From the NCBI RefSeq assembly GCF_001984215.1, contig NZ_CP019420.1, positions 1,550,001 through 1,614,000 of the forward strand: a DNA stretch of 64,000 nt, in the 5' to 3' direction. Below the pieces are notes generated by a model. It saw only the letters and a list, made by a program, of their open reading frames with translations. It did not search any database and was not told where the DNA came from. This DNA comes from Mycobacterium sp. MS1601. Its GTDB lineage: Bacteria; Actinomycetota; Actinomycetes; Mycobacteriales; Mycobacteriaceae. Below are positions 46,800 through 55,884 of this stretch, piece by piece (the stretch's first letter is position 1; the number at the start of each line of letters is the position of its first letter). The translations under genes and the position numbers were made by a program.

Positions 46800-47125
46800 G
46801 TCAGCTGGCCGCCTTGGGTGGTGGTTGGTGTGGGGTGTACCACCACCAGTCGCAGCATCCTCCGCCGGGGCCAGGGTTGGGTGGTGGCGTGGTGGTGTGG
46901 TGGTTTTGGTGAGACGCCGGTCTTTGCCGCCACCAGGGAGGCGATGGAGCGGTAGCCGGTGTTGCCTGCCAGTCCGTTACGGTCGATCTCGGCGACGATA
47001 TCGACGATGCGCCCGTCGATGGCATTGCGGTGACCCGACAACTCGGCCAGTTCCTCGAACAACGCTTCCATCCGCTGCTTGGGTCTCACCCCATCAGCGG
47101 CGAAAGACGTTGTTTCAGTGGACAT
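46800..47125 (-). pseudogene. Remnant of a 13E12/DUF222-HNH repeat protein
   Basis: The first about 70 codons from ATG 47125 (MEALFEELAELSGHRNAIDGRIVDIVAEID...SLVAAKTGVSP) match the N-terminus of mycobacterial 13E12-repeat DUF222/HNH endonuclease proteins, usually 400-500 residues. After TGVSP the frame degenerates into His/Pro/Trp-rich sequence, and a tail in the +1 frame reads to a stop near 46801. The middle of the gene, including the HNH motif, is missing. This looks like an internally deleted relic of a mobile or recombinogenic repeat family, filling the 417-base gap between lhgO and the E2 gene. Confidence 0.7.
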
Positions 47126-47174
47126 GCCAACATCAAAACAGAGATCACCGAGAAGAAAGTCGCCACCATGCGCC

Positions 47175-48395
47175 CTAGATCAGGATGGTCAGCGGATTCT
47201 CGATCCGGCGCACAAACGCCGCCATCCACTGTGCGGCCACCGCACCGTCGATCACCCGGTGATCGGCAGACAGCGTGACGGTCATGACGGTCCCGACTGC
47301 CAACTCACCATCGATCACCACCGGTTTCTGCACGGCACCACCAACGGCCAGGATGCCGGAGTGCGGTGGGTTCAGGATCGCCGAAAACTCGCTCACCCCG
47401 TACATTCCGAGGTTGGACACCGAGAAGCTGCCGCCTTCGAGTTCCTGCTGCTTGATCCTGCCGTCGCGTGCGCGGCCGGCCAGATCAGCGACCTGCGCCC
47501 CAATACCCGAGATCGAAAGACGGTCCACCCCACGGATGACCGGGGTCAGCAGTCCGCCGTCCACCGCGACGGCCACCGCGATGTCGGCGCTCTCGAAGCG
47601 CCGGATCGAGTCGCCGTTCCAGATCGAATTGGCCTCGGGCACTTCCAGTAAGGCGCCGGCCACGGCCTTGAGCACGAAGTCGTTGACCGACACCTTGACG
47701 GTGCCGGTGTTGTTCACCGTCTTGCGCAATTCGAGCAGGGCGTCCACCCGGCACTCTGCGGTGACATAGAAGTGCGGCACCGTGGTCTTGCTCTCGGTGA
47801 GCCGCCGTGCGATGGCCTTGCGCATGCCGGTCAGCGGGAGGTCGGTGAACCCGGTCTGGGTTGTGATGGGCTCGGCGACCCGCGGCGCAGGTGCAGGTGC
47901 CTCGGCCACGGCGGGAGCGGCGGCCGGGGCGGGCAGCTTCTCCAGATCCCGGCGCACGATGCGGCCGCCCGGGCCGGTCCCGGTGACGGAGTGCAGGTCG
48001 ATGCCCTTCTCCTTGGCGATCTTGCGCACCAAAGGCGTGGCGAACAATCGCCGGCCGTTGGTCTGCGGCGGGGCCTGTACCGGAGCTTCGACTGGCGCCT
48101 CCAGCACCGGGGCCGCCGACTCCGGATCACGGGTGACCGAAACGTCAACGGTCTCGCCCGGCGCACCCACCACGGCGATGGGTTCGCCGACGGCAATGGT
48201 GACACCGGGCTCGGCAATCAGCTGCGCCAGTACGCCGCCCACCTCGGCGGCATACTCCACAACCGCCTTCTCCGTTTCGATTTCAGCGATCGGGTCACCG
48301 ATGCTTATCTCCTGCCCGACGCTGACCAGCCAGGTCTGGATGATGGCCTCGCCGGTATTGGCCAGCACCTCGGGCATACGGACGACGGTGGCCAT
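47175..48395 (-). CDS. 2-oxoacid dehydrogenase complex E2 (dihydrolipoamide acyltransferase)
   Basis: 406 residues: one lipoyl domain with lipoylated K43 (EIETEKAVVEY), an E3-binding domain (ATPLVRKIAKEKGIDLHSVTGTGPGGRIVRRDLEKL), an Ala/Pro linker, and the catalytic domain ending with the HRVIDGAVAAQ motif. ATG 48395 shares one base with the E1 stop. No E3 gene is nearby, so a chromosomal lipoamide dehydrogenase must serve. Related to acetoin or branched-chain complexes. Confidence 0.92.
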   Translation of the reverse strand: MATVVRMPEVLANTGEAIIQTWLVSVGQEISIGDPIAEIETEKAVVEYAAEVGGVLAQLIAEPGVTIAVGEPIAVVGAPGETVDVSVTRDPESAAPVLEAPVEAPVQAPPQTNGRRLFATPLVRKIAKEKGIDLHSVTGTGPGGRIVRRDLEKLPAPAAAPAVAEAPAPAPRVAEPITTQTGFTDLPLTGMRKAIARRLTESKTTVPHFYVTAECRVDALLELRKTVNNTGTVKVSVNDFVLKAVAGALLEVPEANSIWNGDSIRRFESADIAVAVAVDGGLLTPVIRGVDRLSISGIGAQVADLAGRARDGRIKQQELEGGSFSVSNLGMYGVSEFSAILNPPHSGILAVGGAVQKPVVIDGELAVGTVMTVTLSADHRVIDGAVAAQWMAAFVRRIENPLTILI

Positions 48396-50581
48396 CAGTT
48401 GCCACCCATCCCGGTGCGCATCTTCTCCAGGCCTGCCACCACTTCCTCGGTGCGCGCGATGGCCGCACGTTCCAGCACTCGCGAGATGCTCGGCGACGCT
48501 TCTTCGCCGGAGACCCGCTCCACGGGTTGATCCAGCCAGTCGAAGAGGCGGCGTTGGATCTCGTCGGCCAGCCAGCCGCCGTAGGAGCTGCCACGGGCAC
48601 CTTGTTCGACGATCAGGACTGCGTTGGTCTTCTTGACGCTGACTTCGATGGTGTCCCAGTCGATGGACGCCCGGTCCAGCCAGCGCAGGTCTATCAGCTC
48701 GGCGTCCATCCCGGTCTGTTCGATGGCCTCGGCGCAGTGCGCCACCATCGACAGGTAGCTGATCACGGTGACGTCATTGCCGGTGCGGCGCACGGCCGCG
48801 GTGCCGGGCGGGATGATGTAGTCCAAGTCGACATCGGGCACCTGGTCAGCTGTGCCGTAGAGATCGACATGCTCGATCACGAGCACCGGATCCTGCAGTG
48901 CGAGTGCGGAATTCATCAGGCCGACGTAGTCCGCGGCGGTAGAGGGGGCGACGATGCGCCAACCGGGGCTGGTGGCGAAGATGCCGGCCGGGTCCATCAG
49001 GTGCTGGGAGCCGTAGCCCGACCCCATCGCCACTTTGGTGCGCAGCACAAACGGCACCGGGTTGTCACCACCGAACATGTGGCGGGCCTTGCCGATCTGG
49101 TTGAACACCTGGTCGGCGGCCACCCACATGAAGTCGGGATACATGAACTCCACCACCGGCCGGAACCGGCCGTCGAGCGCCAGACCGCCACCGAGCCCGG
49201 TGAAGGCGTTTTCACTGATGGGTGTGCCCACCAGCCGGTTGTCGCCGTACTTGGCCAGACCTTTGGTGGCACCGTTGGTGCCGCCGCCCAGGCGGTGCAC
49301 GTCTTCTCCGAAGATGACGATGCGCTCGTCGGTGGCCATTCGGCGGTCCATCACACCGGCGACGGCTTCGACGAATTTCGTCTTGCGCCAAGGCCCGTCA
49401 TATGACGTCGGCTCCAGCACGTCGAGCGAGTCGAGCTCGGAGGCATCACCGCGCACGCCCACGTTGACAAAGCCTGGGTCGGGCCACAGTTCGGGACGGA
49501 TGCGGCGCTTGCCTGCGGTGTCGGGGTCGGGCTCCAGCAATTGAGCCATCGCATCGGTCATCGCCTGCCGGGCCTGGCGGCGCAGTTCGGCCACACCGGC
49601 GTCGTCGATGAGACCGAGCTTGATCATCTCGGAGGCGGTCTTGTCCAACGGGTCGCGGCTGCGCCACTCCGCTTCTTCAGCCTTGTCCCGGTAACCGAAG
49701 GCGCTTCCGGGGTAGGGGCCGTTCTGGTGGAAAAACCGGTACACCTCGGCTTCGATGACGGCGGGGCCTTCACCGCTGCGCATGCGTTCGGCGGCTTGCT
49801 CGGTGGCCAGGTACACCGCCAGCGGATCCATGCCGTCCACCCGCCAGCCGGGGATGCCGAAACCTTGCCCTCGCACCGACAGCCGTGGATCGGCGGTGAT
49901 CTCGTCCACTCGGGTGGACACTGCGTAGAGGTTGTTCTCGATGAAGAAGCAGAACGGCAGCTTCCAGGCGGCAGCCAGATTCATCGACTCGAGCACCGAG
50001 CCGATCTGACTGGAGCCGTCGCCGAAGTAGCTGATGGTCAGATCTGTTGTACCACTGTGTTTTTGAGCCCATGCGTTGCCCGCACCCATGGGTACGCCGC
50101 CGCCGACGATGGCGTTGGTACCCAGTGCGCCGGCTTCGAACCACTGAAGGTGCATCGAGCCGCCGCGGCCGCGGCAGTAGCCCTGCGCCAGGCCCAGGAT
50201 CTCGGCCAGCGTCTGCTGCAGCACTCGCTGAATCTTCGGTGTGACAGCGGCGGCCGGGTCGATCACCCCGCCGGACACGTGAGTCAGGGCTTTGGCCAGG
50301 AATTGGTGATGGCCGCGATGTGAACCGTTCACGGCATCGGCGGAGCGCAGTCCGACAATGGAACCCACCGCGCCGCCTTCCTGCCCGATGCTCGAGTGGG
50401 CGGGGCCGTGTACCAGGCCTTCCCCGGCCAGTTCCAGAACGGCCTCCTCGAAGGCTCGGATCAGGTGCAGCTCGGCGAGCATGCTGCCGAGCAGCACCGG
50501 GTCAGCCGCCTTCCAGTCCTCCTCCGTGGTCGCCAGTTCGATCCACGGCGAGCCGGTTTCCAGTCGAGTTTCGGTTGGCAT
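48395..50581 (-). CDS. 2-oxoacid dehydrogenase E1, alpha and beta fused
   Basis: 728 residues from ATG 50581 (starts up to 50596 are also possible). The alpha half has the TPP motif GDGSSQIGSVLESMNLAAAWKLPFCFFIENN near residue 190-220. The beta half starts near residue 400 (KFVEAVAGVMDRRMATDERIVIFGEDV), with GLGGGLALDGRFRPVVEFMYPDF. E1 alpha and beta are usually separate in acetoin or branched-chain complexes, so this fusion is notable. Co-transcribed with E2; divergent from a VOC-GntR operon. The 2-oxoacid is unknown. Confidence 0.9.
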   Translation of the reverse strand: MPTETRLETGSPWIELATTEEDWKAADPVLLGSMLAELHLIRAFEEAVLELAGEGLVHGPAHSSIGQEGGAVGSIVGLRSADAVNGSHRGHHQFLAKALTHVSGGVIDPAAAVTPKIQRVLQQTLAEILGLAQGYCRGRGGSMHLQWFEAGALGTNAIVGGGVPMGAGNAWAQKHSGTTDLTISYFGDGSSQIGSVLESMNLAAAWKLPFCFFIENNLYAVSTRVDEITADPRLSVRGQGFGIPGWRVDGMDPLAVYLATEQAAERMRSGEGPAVIEAEVYRFFHQNGPYPGSAFGYRDKAEEAEWRSRDPLDKTASEMIKLGLIDDAGVAELRRQARQAMTDAMAQLLEPDPDTAGKRRIRPELWPDPGFVNVGVRGDASELDSLDVLEPTSYDGPWRKTKFVEAVAGVMDRRMATDERIVIFGEDVHRLGGGTNGATKGLAKYGDNRLVGTPISENAFTGLGGGLALDGRFRPVVEFMYPDFMWVAADQVFNQIGKARHMFGGDNPVPFVLRTKVAMGSGYGSQHLMDPAGIFATSPGWRIVAPSTAADYVGLMNSALALQDPVLVIEHVDLYGTADQVPDVDLDYIIPPGTAAVRRTGNDVTVISYLSMVAHCAEAIEQTGMDAELIDLRWLDRASIDWDTIEVSVKKTNAVLIVEQGARGSSYGGWLADEIQRRLFDWLDQPVERVSGEEASPSISRVLERAAIARTEEVVAGLEKMRTGMGGN

Positions 50582-50626
50582 GGCCCTCATCTCCATCGGT
50601 GTGATGCGCGTCCCAACCATAACCCG

Positions 50627-50702
50627 ATTGGATGCACTTTTGCCATACACGGTTCTCTTCTGTCGGCGTTTGGCTTATAGTCTGATCTAATTGGATGCAC
50701 TT
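50627..50702. promoter_or_regulatory. Two direct repeats ATTGGATGCACTT in the E1/VOC divergent promoter
   Basis: Identical 13-mers at 50627-50639 and 50690-50702, 63 bases apart (six turns). Each contains TGnATnCA, the symmetric core seen in GntR-family operators. The nearby GntR regulator is the likely binder and would control both divergent operons. The first copy is 46 bases from the E1 start, the second 15 from the VOC start. Confidence 0.7.
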
Positions 50703-50716
50703 CAGAAGGGTCTGCA

Positions 50717-51241
50717 ATGCCACTGCCTGGCCTGGTCGGCACTGATCACATCGGCTTCACCGTTCCGGATCTGGACAAGGCGCACGACTTCTTCGTGCGA
50801 GTCCTGGGTTGCACCCACGTGTACACACTCGGCCCCTACGCACACGAGGACGATTGGATGCAGGTCCATCTGAACGTCCACCCCCGCACGGTGATGCGCG
50901 AACTGCGCTTCTATCGGTGCGGCACCGGAGCGAACTTCGAGGTGTTCGAGTACGAGCCCGCCGACGGCCAGGCCCCGCAACCCCGCAACAGCGATATCGG
51001 CGGCCATCATCTGGCGTTCTATGTCCACGACATCGATGCCGCAGTGGGCTACCTGCGCTCCGAGGGCATCGAGGTGCTCGGCGATCCGACGGCCAGCCGC
51101 AACGCCAGTGAAGGACAGCGTTGGGTGTACTTCCTGAGCCCCTGGGGCATGCAGTTCGAACTCGTGAGCTTCGAACAGGGCAAAGCCTACGAAGCCGACG
51201 CCGAAGTGCTGCTGTGGAATCCGAATCATCCGGCAGACTGA
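50717..51241 (+). CDS. VOC family dioxygenase/glyoxalase-like protein
   Basis: 174 residues; LVGTDHIGFTVPDLDKAHDFFVRVLGC with the His of the VOC metal site, GHHLAFYVHDIDAAVGYLRSEGIEVLG in the second module, and SPWGMQFELVSFEQG carrying the second His/Glu. Looks like a methylmalonyl-CoA epimerase or glyoxalase-type metalloenzyme. First gene of the plus-strand operon VOC-GntR-aldehyde dehydrogenase-CMD. Confidence 0.88.
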   Translation: MPLPGLVGTDHIGFTVPDLDKAHDFFVRVLGCTHVYTLGPYAHEDDWMQVHLNVHPRTVMRELRFYRCGTGANFEVFEYEPADGQAPQPRNSDIGGHHLAFYVHDIDAAVGYLRSEGIEVLGDPTASRNASEGQRWVYFLSPWGMQFELVSFEQGKAYEADAEVLLWNPNHPAD

Positions 51242-51248
51242 ACAACCG

Positions 51249-51908
51249 ATGACACAGCCACTGATTCGCGACGGCGTCACCGGTGCCCGGGTAGCCGACG
51301 AGCTGCGCCAAGCCATTCTGCGTGGGGTGTACCCGCCAGGGACCCGGCTGCGCCAGGTCGAGCTGGCCGACGAATACGGCGCCAGCCGCGTGCCGGTGCG
51401 CGAGGCGCTGCGCATCCTGGAGGCGGACGGCCTGGTCACCTCGGTGGCCAATGCCGGCTCGTGGATAGCCCGGCTGAGCCTCGACGAGTGCGTCGAGCTG
51501 TATCAGGTCCGGGAACGGATCGAGCCGTTGCTGCTGCGCTACAGCATGCCGAAGCTCTCGGACTTCCAGATCGAGCGGCTCGCCGAGCTGGCCGAGCAGA
51601 TGCGCGCCACCCGCGACGTCGAGAAGTTCCTCGAGTTGGATCGCGCGTTCCACCTCGGCAGCTACGCCGGGGCCGACACCACGTTCCTGAACCCCACCGT
51701 CGAACGACTGTGGAACACCACTCAGCACTACCGCCGTGCGTTCACCCGGCTGCTCGACGACGAGAGCAACCGCATTGTGCACGACGAGCACCACATGCTC
51801 GTGGCCGCCCTTCGCGAGCGTGATTGTGACGAGGCCGAACGTGTTCTACTCGGCCACATCCGGCGCACCCGCCGCCAATTGGCCCGCCATCCAGAAGTTT
51901 TCGAGTAG
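51249..51908 (+). CDS. GntR-family (FCD domain) transcriptional regulator
   Basis: 219 residues: winged helix (RVADELRQAILRGVYPPGTRLRQVELADEYGASRVPVREALRILEADGLV) and the FCD helical ligand domain (ELDRAFHLGSYAGADTTFLNP, metal/ligand His residues, and RIVHDEHHMLVAALRERD). It probably responds to a carboxylate from this pathway and controls both the E1-E2 and VOC operons through the 13-mer repeats. Confidence 0.92.
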   Translation: MTQPLIRDGVTGARVADELRQAILRGVYPPGTRLRQVELADEYGASRVPVREALRILEADGLVTSVANAGSWIARLSLDECVELYQVRERIEPLLLRYSMPKLSDFQIERLAELAEQMRATRDVEKFLELDRAFHLGSYAGADTTFLNPTVERLWNTTQHYRRAFTRLLDDESNRIVHDEHHMLVAALRERDCDEAERVLLGHIRRTRRQLARHPEVFE

Positions 51909-51933
51909 TCCCCGCCAACGAACAGGAATTCTC

Positions 51934-53310
51934 ATGGCAATCGAGACCATCAACCCGGCCACCGGCGAAACCGTGGAGACGTTCGAGGCGCATTCGGCCG
52001 AGGAAGTGCAGCGGCGGATCGCCCAGGCCTTCGATGCCTTCCACCAGCTCAAGAGCACCACCTACGCTCAGCGCGCCGCGTGGATGCACGCCACGGCCGA
52101 AATCCTGGAGGCCGACGTCGACAAAGCGGCGGAGATGATCACCCTCGAAATGGGCAAGCCGATCGGCCAGTCCCGCGCCGAAGTGCTCAAGTGCGCCAAG
52201 AACATGCGCTTCTACGCTGACAATGCCGAATCCTTCCTCGGCGCAGAAGGCCTGGCCGACCCGTCGTCGGTGAGCGCCTCGGAGGCCGGCACGGTGTGGC
52301 AGCCGCTGGGTGTGGTGCTGGCGGTGATGCCGTGGAACTACCCGCTGTGGCAGGTCATCCGGTTCGCCGCGCCTGCGCTGATGGCGGGCAACACCGGCCT
52401 GCTCAAGCACGCCTCCAACGTGCCCCGCAGCGCGCTGTACCTCGACGAGCTGTTCGAACGCGGCGGCTTCCCGGCCGGGTCGTTCCGCACGCTGCTCATC
52501 GGTTCGCGTGAGGTGGCCGCGGTGATCGAGGACAGCCGGGTCAAGGCCGTCACCCTCACCGGTTCCGAACCGGCGGGACGTTCGGTGGCCGCAACCGCCG
52601 GCAATGTCATCAAGAAGGCGGTGCTGGAACTCGGCGGCTCCGACCCGTTCATCGTCATGCCCAGCGCCGACCTGGAAGCCGCGGCTACCACCGCGGTGAA
52701 GGCCCGCGTCTCCAACAACGGCCAATCCTGCATCGCCGGAAAGCGATTCATCGTGCACGCGGAGGTGTATGACGAGTTCGTGGACAAGTTCGTGGCGAAG
52801 ATGAACGCTCTCAAGGTCGGCGATCCGATGGACGAAGCCACCGATGTGGGCCCGTTGGCCACCGAATCCGGCCGAACCGATGTCGCCGAACTGGTGGACG
52901 ACGCCGTGGTCAAGGGAGCGCAAGTACTCGCCGGCGGGAGTGCCCCGGATCGCGGCGGCTGGTACTACAACCCGACCGTGCTGGCCGGCCTGACCGACGA
53001 CATGCGGATCGTCATGGAGGAGACGTTCGGTCCGGTGGCCTCGGTCTACAAGGTGGCCGATCGTGACGAAGCGGTGCAGGTGGCCAACCAGACCACCTTC
53101 GGGCTGAGCTCCTCGGTGTGGAGTGACGAAGCCGAAGAACAGGATTGGTTCATCGGGGCGCTGGACGCCGGCGCGGTGTTCCTCAACGGAATGACGGTGT
53201 CCTATCCCGAGCTGCCCTTCGGCGGTATCAAGGACTCCGGTTACGGCCGTGAGCTGGCCGCAGCCGGCATCCGCGAGTTCTGCAACCTCAAGACGGTCTG
53301 GAAGGCCTGA
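51934..53310 (+). CDS. NAD(P)-dependent succinate-semialdehyde dehydrogenase-type aldehyde dehydrogenase
   Basis: 458 residues from ATG 51934; the open frame further upstream lies inside the GntR gene. Catalytic E232 (LELGGSDPF) and C266 (NNGQSCIAGKRF) are present, with the GabD-like opening ETINPATGETVETF and the end PFGGIKDSGYGRELAAAGIREF. It most resembles SSADH/GabD1 but the semialdehyde substrate is not proven. Followed by a CMD gene with its ATG one base after the stop. Confidence 0.9.
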   Translation: MAIETINPATGETVETFEAHSAEEVQRRIAQAFDAFHQLKSTTYAQRAAWMHATAEILEADVDKAAEMITLEMGKPIGQSRAEVLKCAKNMRFYADNAESFLGAEGLADPSSVSASEAGTVWQPLGVVLAVMPWNYPLWQVIRFAAPALMAGNTGLLKHASNVPRSALYLDELFERGGFPAGSFRTLLIGSREVAAVIEDSRVKAVTLTGSEPAGRSVAATAGNVIKKAVLELGGSDPFIVMPSADLEAAATTAVKARVSNNGQSCIAGKRFIVHAEVYDEFVDKFVAKMNALKVGDPMDEATDVGPLATESGRTDVAELVDDAVVKGAQVLAGGSAPDRGGWYYNPTVLAGLTDDMRIVMEETFGPVASVYKVADRDEAVQVANQTTFGLSSSVWSDEAEEQDWFIGALDAGAVFLNGMTVSYPELPFGGIKDSGYGRELAAAGIREFCNLKTVWKA

Positions 53311-53311
53311 C

Positions 53312-53899
53312 ATGTCTCGCATCAGCTACGTGCGGCCGGAGCACGTCACCGACCCGGAACTCGCCGAGATCCTGGACCAGTCCCGGCGGTTCGGCACACC
53401 ACGGCTGGAGAGCCAGGCCATCCGCGCGCACGTGCCTGCGGTGTTGCGGACATTCACCGCGTCCTGGCAGCAGACCTTTCGAGACGGCGTGCTGGACCAC
53501 TCGGTCAAGGAGCTGGCGCGGGTGTTCATCGCCAAGAGCCTGGACTGCGGGTACTGCGCCGGGCAGCGCTCGCATCTGGGCGCCGAAGCCGGTTTGACCG
53601 AGCGGGAGTTCGACGAGGTGATCGAGTTCCGGGACTCGACCGTGCTCGGCGACCGGGAGAAGGCCGCGCTGCGGTGGGCAGAGGCCATCGCCTGGGATCC
53701 GGGACTGGCCGACGACGAACTGTGGGCCGATCTGCATGCCCATTTCACCGAGCCCGAACTCGTCGAGCTCGGCTACTTCATCGCCCTGACCATGGGTCAG
53801 CAGAAGTTCCTCAAGACCCTGGACCTGCGCCACGGTGACCTCGGTACCGATAGCCTGGCCGGGCTGGCGCCGGAGGTCGCTGCGGCGTTGCGGAGTTGA
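53312..53899 (+). CDS. Carboxymuconolactone decarboxylase (AhpD-like) family protein
   Basis: 195 residues from ATG 53312. The AhpD/CMD motif is DCGYCAGQRSHLG with C79, C82 and H88, a pattern for peroxidase-like or decarboxylase activity. Last gene of the plus-strand operon; probably removes reactive oxygen or a pathway intermediate. Confidence 0.9.
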   Translation: MSRISYVRPEHVTDPELAEILDQSRRFGTPRLESQAIRAHVPAVLRTFTASWQQTFRDGVLDHSVKELARVFIAKSLDCGYCAGQRSHLGAEAGLTEREFDEVIEFRDSTVLGDREKAALRWAEAIAWDPGLADDELWADLHAHFTEPELVELGYFIALTMGQQKFLKTLDLRHGDLGTDSLAGLAPEVAAALRS

Positions 53900-53913
53900 G
53901 CCGACGTCCGGTG

Positions 53914-54387
53914 TTATCCAGGCTCGGTGCGGCGTTCCGCCAGCGCAGCCAGACGGCGCAGGCATTCGCGGTTGCGCGGCCACGCGGCAGCCAGGGCGAT
54001 CTTGCGCGGCACCAGATTCAGCGGTCCACCCAGTGGCACCTCGGACATGTCGACCACACATCCGCCATCCGCGGTGTCCGACAGCCGCAACGACACCCGC
54101 GCCGCGAAGGCCGGACGCCCCTTGGCCAGTAGCACCAACTCGCTGACCGGAACGCACACCTCCACTTCGGTTTCATCGTCGAGGGCCAGCGGCCACACGC
54201 CGATCGTGTGGTGGATCTTCGACCCCGGCACCGGCCACGCCGGGTCGACAGCACGCATTCGGCTGTTCCCGACCACCCACTGTGAGTAGGTCCAGCCGTC
54301 GGCCATCACATCCCACACTGCACGTCGCGAGGCGGTGGTCTGGCATCGGACCGCGAGCGCGTCGTCAAACTCTCGTGCTGTGTTCAC
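53914..54387 (-). CDS. SRPBCC (START-like) domain protein
   Basis: 157 residues from GTG 54387; the upstream frame is Pro/Arg-rich and looks non-coding. RAVWDVMADGWTYSQWVVGNSRMRAVDPAWPVPGSKIHH is the polyketide-cyclase/START opening. Binds hydrophobic ligands; function unknown. The 222 bases between this gene and the M24 gene hold a strong terminator. Confidence 0.82.
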   Translation of the reverse strand: MNTAREFDDALAVRCQTTASRRAVWDVMADGWTYSQWVVGNSRMRAVDPAWPVPGSKIHHTIGVWPLALDDETEVEVCVPVSELVLLAKGRPAFAARVSLRLSDTADGGCVVDMSEVPLGGPLNLVPRKIALAAAWPRNRECLRRLAALAERRTEPG

Positions 54388-54535
54388 GCGGGCCGGATAC
54401 CCCTCATCCGGCCGCCGAATCGAGCCGGACCCACCGGGTTCGTCTGGCCCGAACCCGAGGAGTGGTACCCAGGGCCTCCGCCGCAGGACAGGAGCCGCCG
54501 GTGCGCGAGCAGCGGGCCTGCGGCAGTCCAACGTA

Positions 54536-54568
54536 AAGTGCGGCGCCCCGGTGAGGGGCGCCGCACTT
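54536..54568 (-). terminator. Terminator of the M24/ABC transporter operon
   Basis: A 14-base perfect stem (AAGTGCGGCGCCCC and GGGGCGCCGCACTT) with loop GGTGA, followed on the minus strand by TTACG. It lies 41-73 bases past the M24 stop. Confidence 0.85.
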
Positions 54569-54609
54569 CCGTCTGCGGGCGAGGGGTCCCGCTGGATCAA
54601 GAGCGCGAG

Positions 54610-55884
54610 CTAGTATTCGTTGGCGACGAAGAGTTCCTGGGCGGGGAACTTCGTCAGGATCACCGGGCCGTCGTCGGTGACCACCACCTCCTCCTCGATC
54701 CGTGCGGCCGAGGTCCCGTCAGAGGCCGGGCAATAGGTCTCCATCGCAAACACCATGCCCGCCTGAATCTCCAACGGATTCTCCAACGAGTTCAACCGCG
54801 AAATGATCGGCCGCTCATGCAACCCCAGGCCCAGGCCATGAGCGAACTGCAACCCGAACGCCGCCATCTCATTCTCGAACCCGAAATCCTGCGCCTTGGG
54901 CAGCAACCGGGCGATCTGATCCGACCCCACCCCCGGACGGATCGCGTCGATGGAACGATCCATCCACTCCCTGGCCGTCTTGTAGGCATCACGCTGGCTC
55001 TGCGTGGCCGACCCCACTCCGAACGTCCGGTAATAACACGTCCGGTACCCGTTGTAGGAATGGATGATGTCGAAAAACGCCTGATCTCCCGGGCGGATGA
55101 TCCGATCGGTGAAGTTGTGCGGGTGCGGATTACACCGCTCACCGGAGATGGCGTTGACGGCCTCCACCTGATCGGAGCCCAACTCGTAGAGTCGCTTGTT
55201 GGCCAGTGCCACGATCTCGTTCTCGCGCACACCGGGTTTCAACACATCCACGATGTCCTGATACACCCCGTCGACCATGGCCGCGGCCTGGTTGAGCAAC
55301 ATGATCTCGTCCTGGGATTTGATCACCCGCGCGTCGAGCATCGACTGCTGGGCATCCACCACCGACAGACCCTGACGCTGCATCTCGAACAGAAACGGCG
55401 GCTCCACGATGTCCATACCCACCGGCTCACCGGCCACCCCGGCCTCGACCAACAGTGCCTTGATCTCGGTGACCGCATCGCGCATCAACCCGGCCTCAGG
55501 AGCCACCGCACCGCGGAAGCCCAGGAACCCGGCCCGCCAGTTCTCCTGCGGCAACCACGGGCTGTAGAGCTTGTGATGACGCACCGCCGACCCGAAGTCC
55601 CACAGAATGGGTTCCCGGTCGCGGGTCAGCAGGCAATAGCGAATCATCTTGTCGCCCAATGCCCCACCGATCCACGTCTGCGTGGTGTACCGGATGTTGT
55701 AGAAGTCGAACAGCAGGAACGCACCACAGCCAGAGGCCTCCAGCGCCGCCTTGGCCCGCCCGATCCGGTAATCGCGCAACCGCGCGAAATCCACCCGCTC
55801 CTCGTAGTCCACACCCATGTGCCCAGGAGCGCCCAGCGGACGCAGCGTCACCGGAGGAGCCTTGGGCTCATGCAGAGCCGTCAT
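54610..55884 (-). CDS. M24 (creatinase/aminopeptidase P-like) family protein with altered metal site
   Basis: 424 residues from ATG 55884 (4-base overlap with the preceding gene). Creatinase-type N-terminal domain, then the pita-bread domain. Expected metal ligands: D272 (FFDIIHSYNGY) and H349 (QFAHGLGLGLHE), E382 and E398 are present, but the second Asp of the DxxxxxxxxxxD pair is C283 (RTCYYRTF). Loss of metal ligands is a feature of creatinase, so it may hydrolyse an amidino or similar C-N bond rather than a peptide. Last gene of the ABC operon. Confidence 0.83.
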   Translation of the reverse strand: MTALHEPKAPPVTLRPLGAPGHMGVDYEERVDFARLRDYRIGRAKAALEASGCGAFLLFDFYNIRYTTQTWIGGALGDKMIRYCLLTRDREPILWDFGSAVRHHKLYSPWLPQENWRAGFLGFRGAVAPEAGLMRDAVTEIKALLVEAGVAGEPVGMDIVEPPFLFEMQRQGLSVVDAQQSMLDARVIKSQDEIMLLNQAAAMVDGVYQDIVDVLKPGVRENEIVALANKRLYELGSDQVEAVNAISGERCNPHPHNFTDRIIRPGDQAFFDIIHSYNGYRTCYYRTFGVGSATQSQRDAYKTAREWMDRSIDAIRPGVGSDQIARLLPKAQDFGFENEMAAFGLQFAHGLGLGLHERPIISRLNSLENPLEIQAGMVFAMETYCPASDGTSAARIEEEVVVTDDGPVILTKFPAQELFVANEY

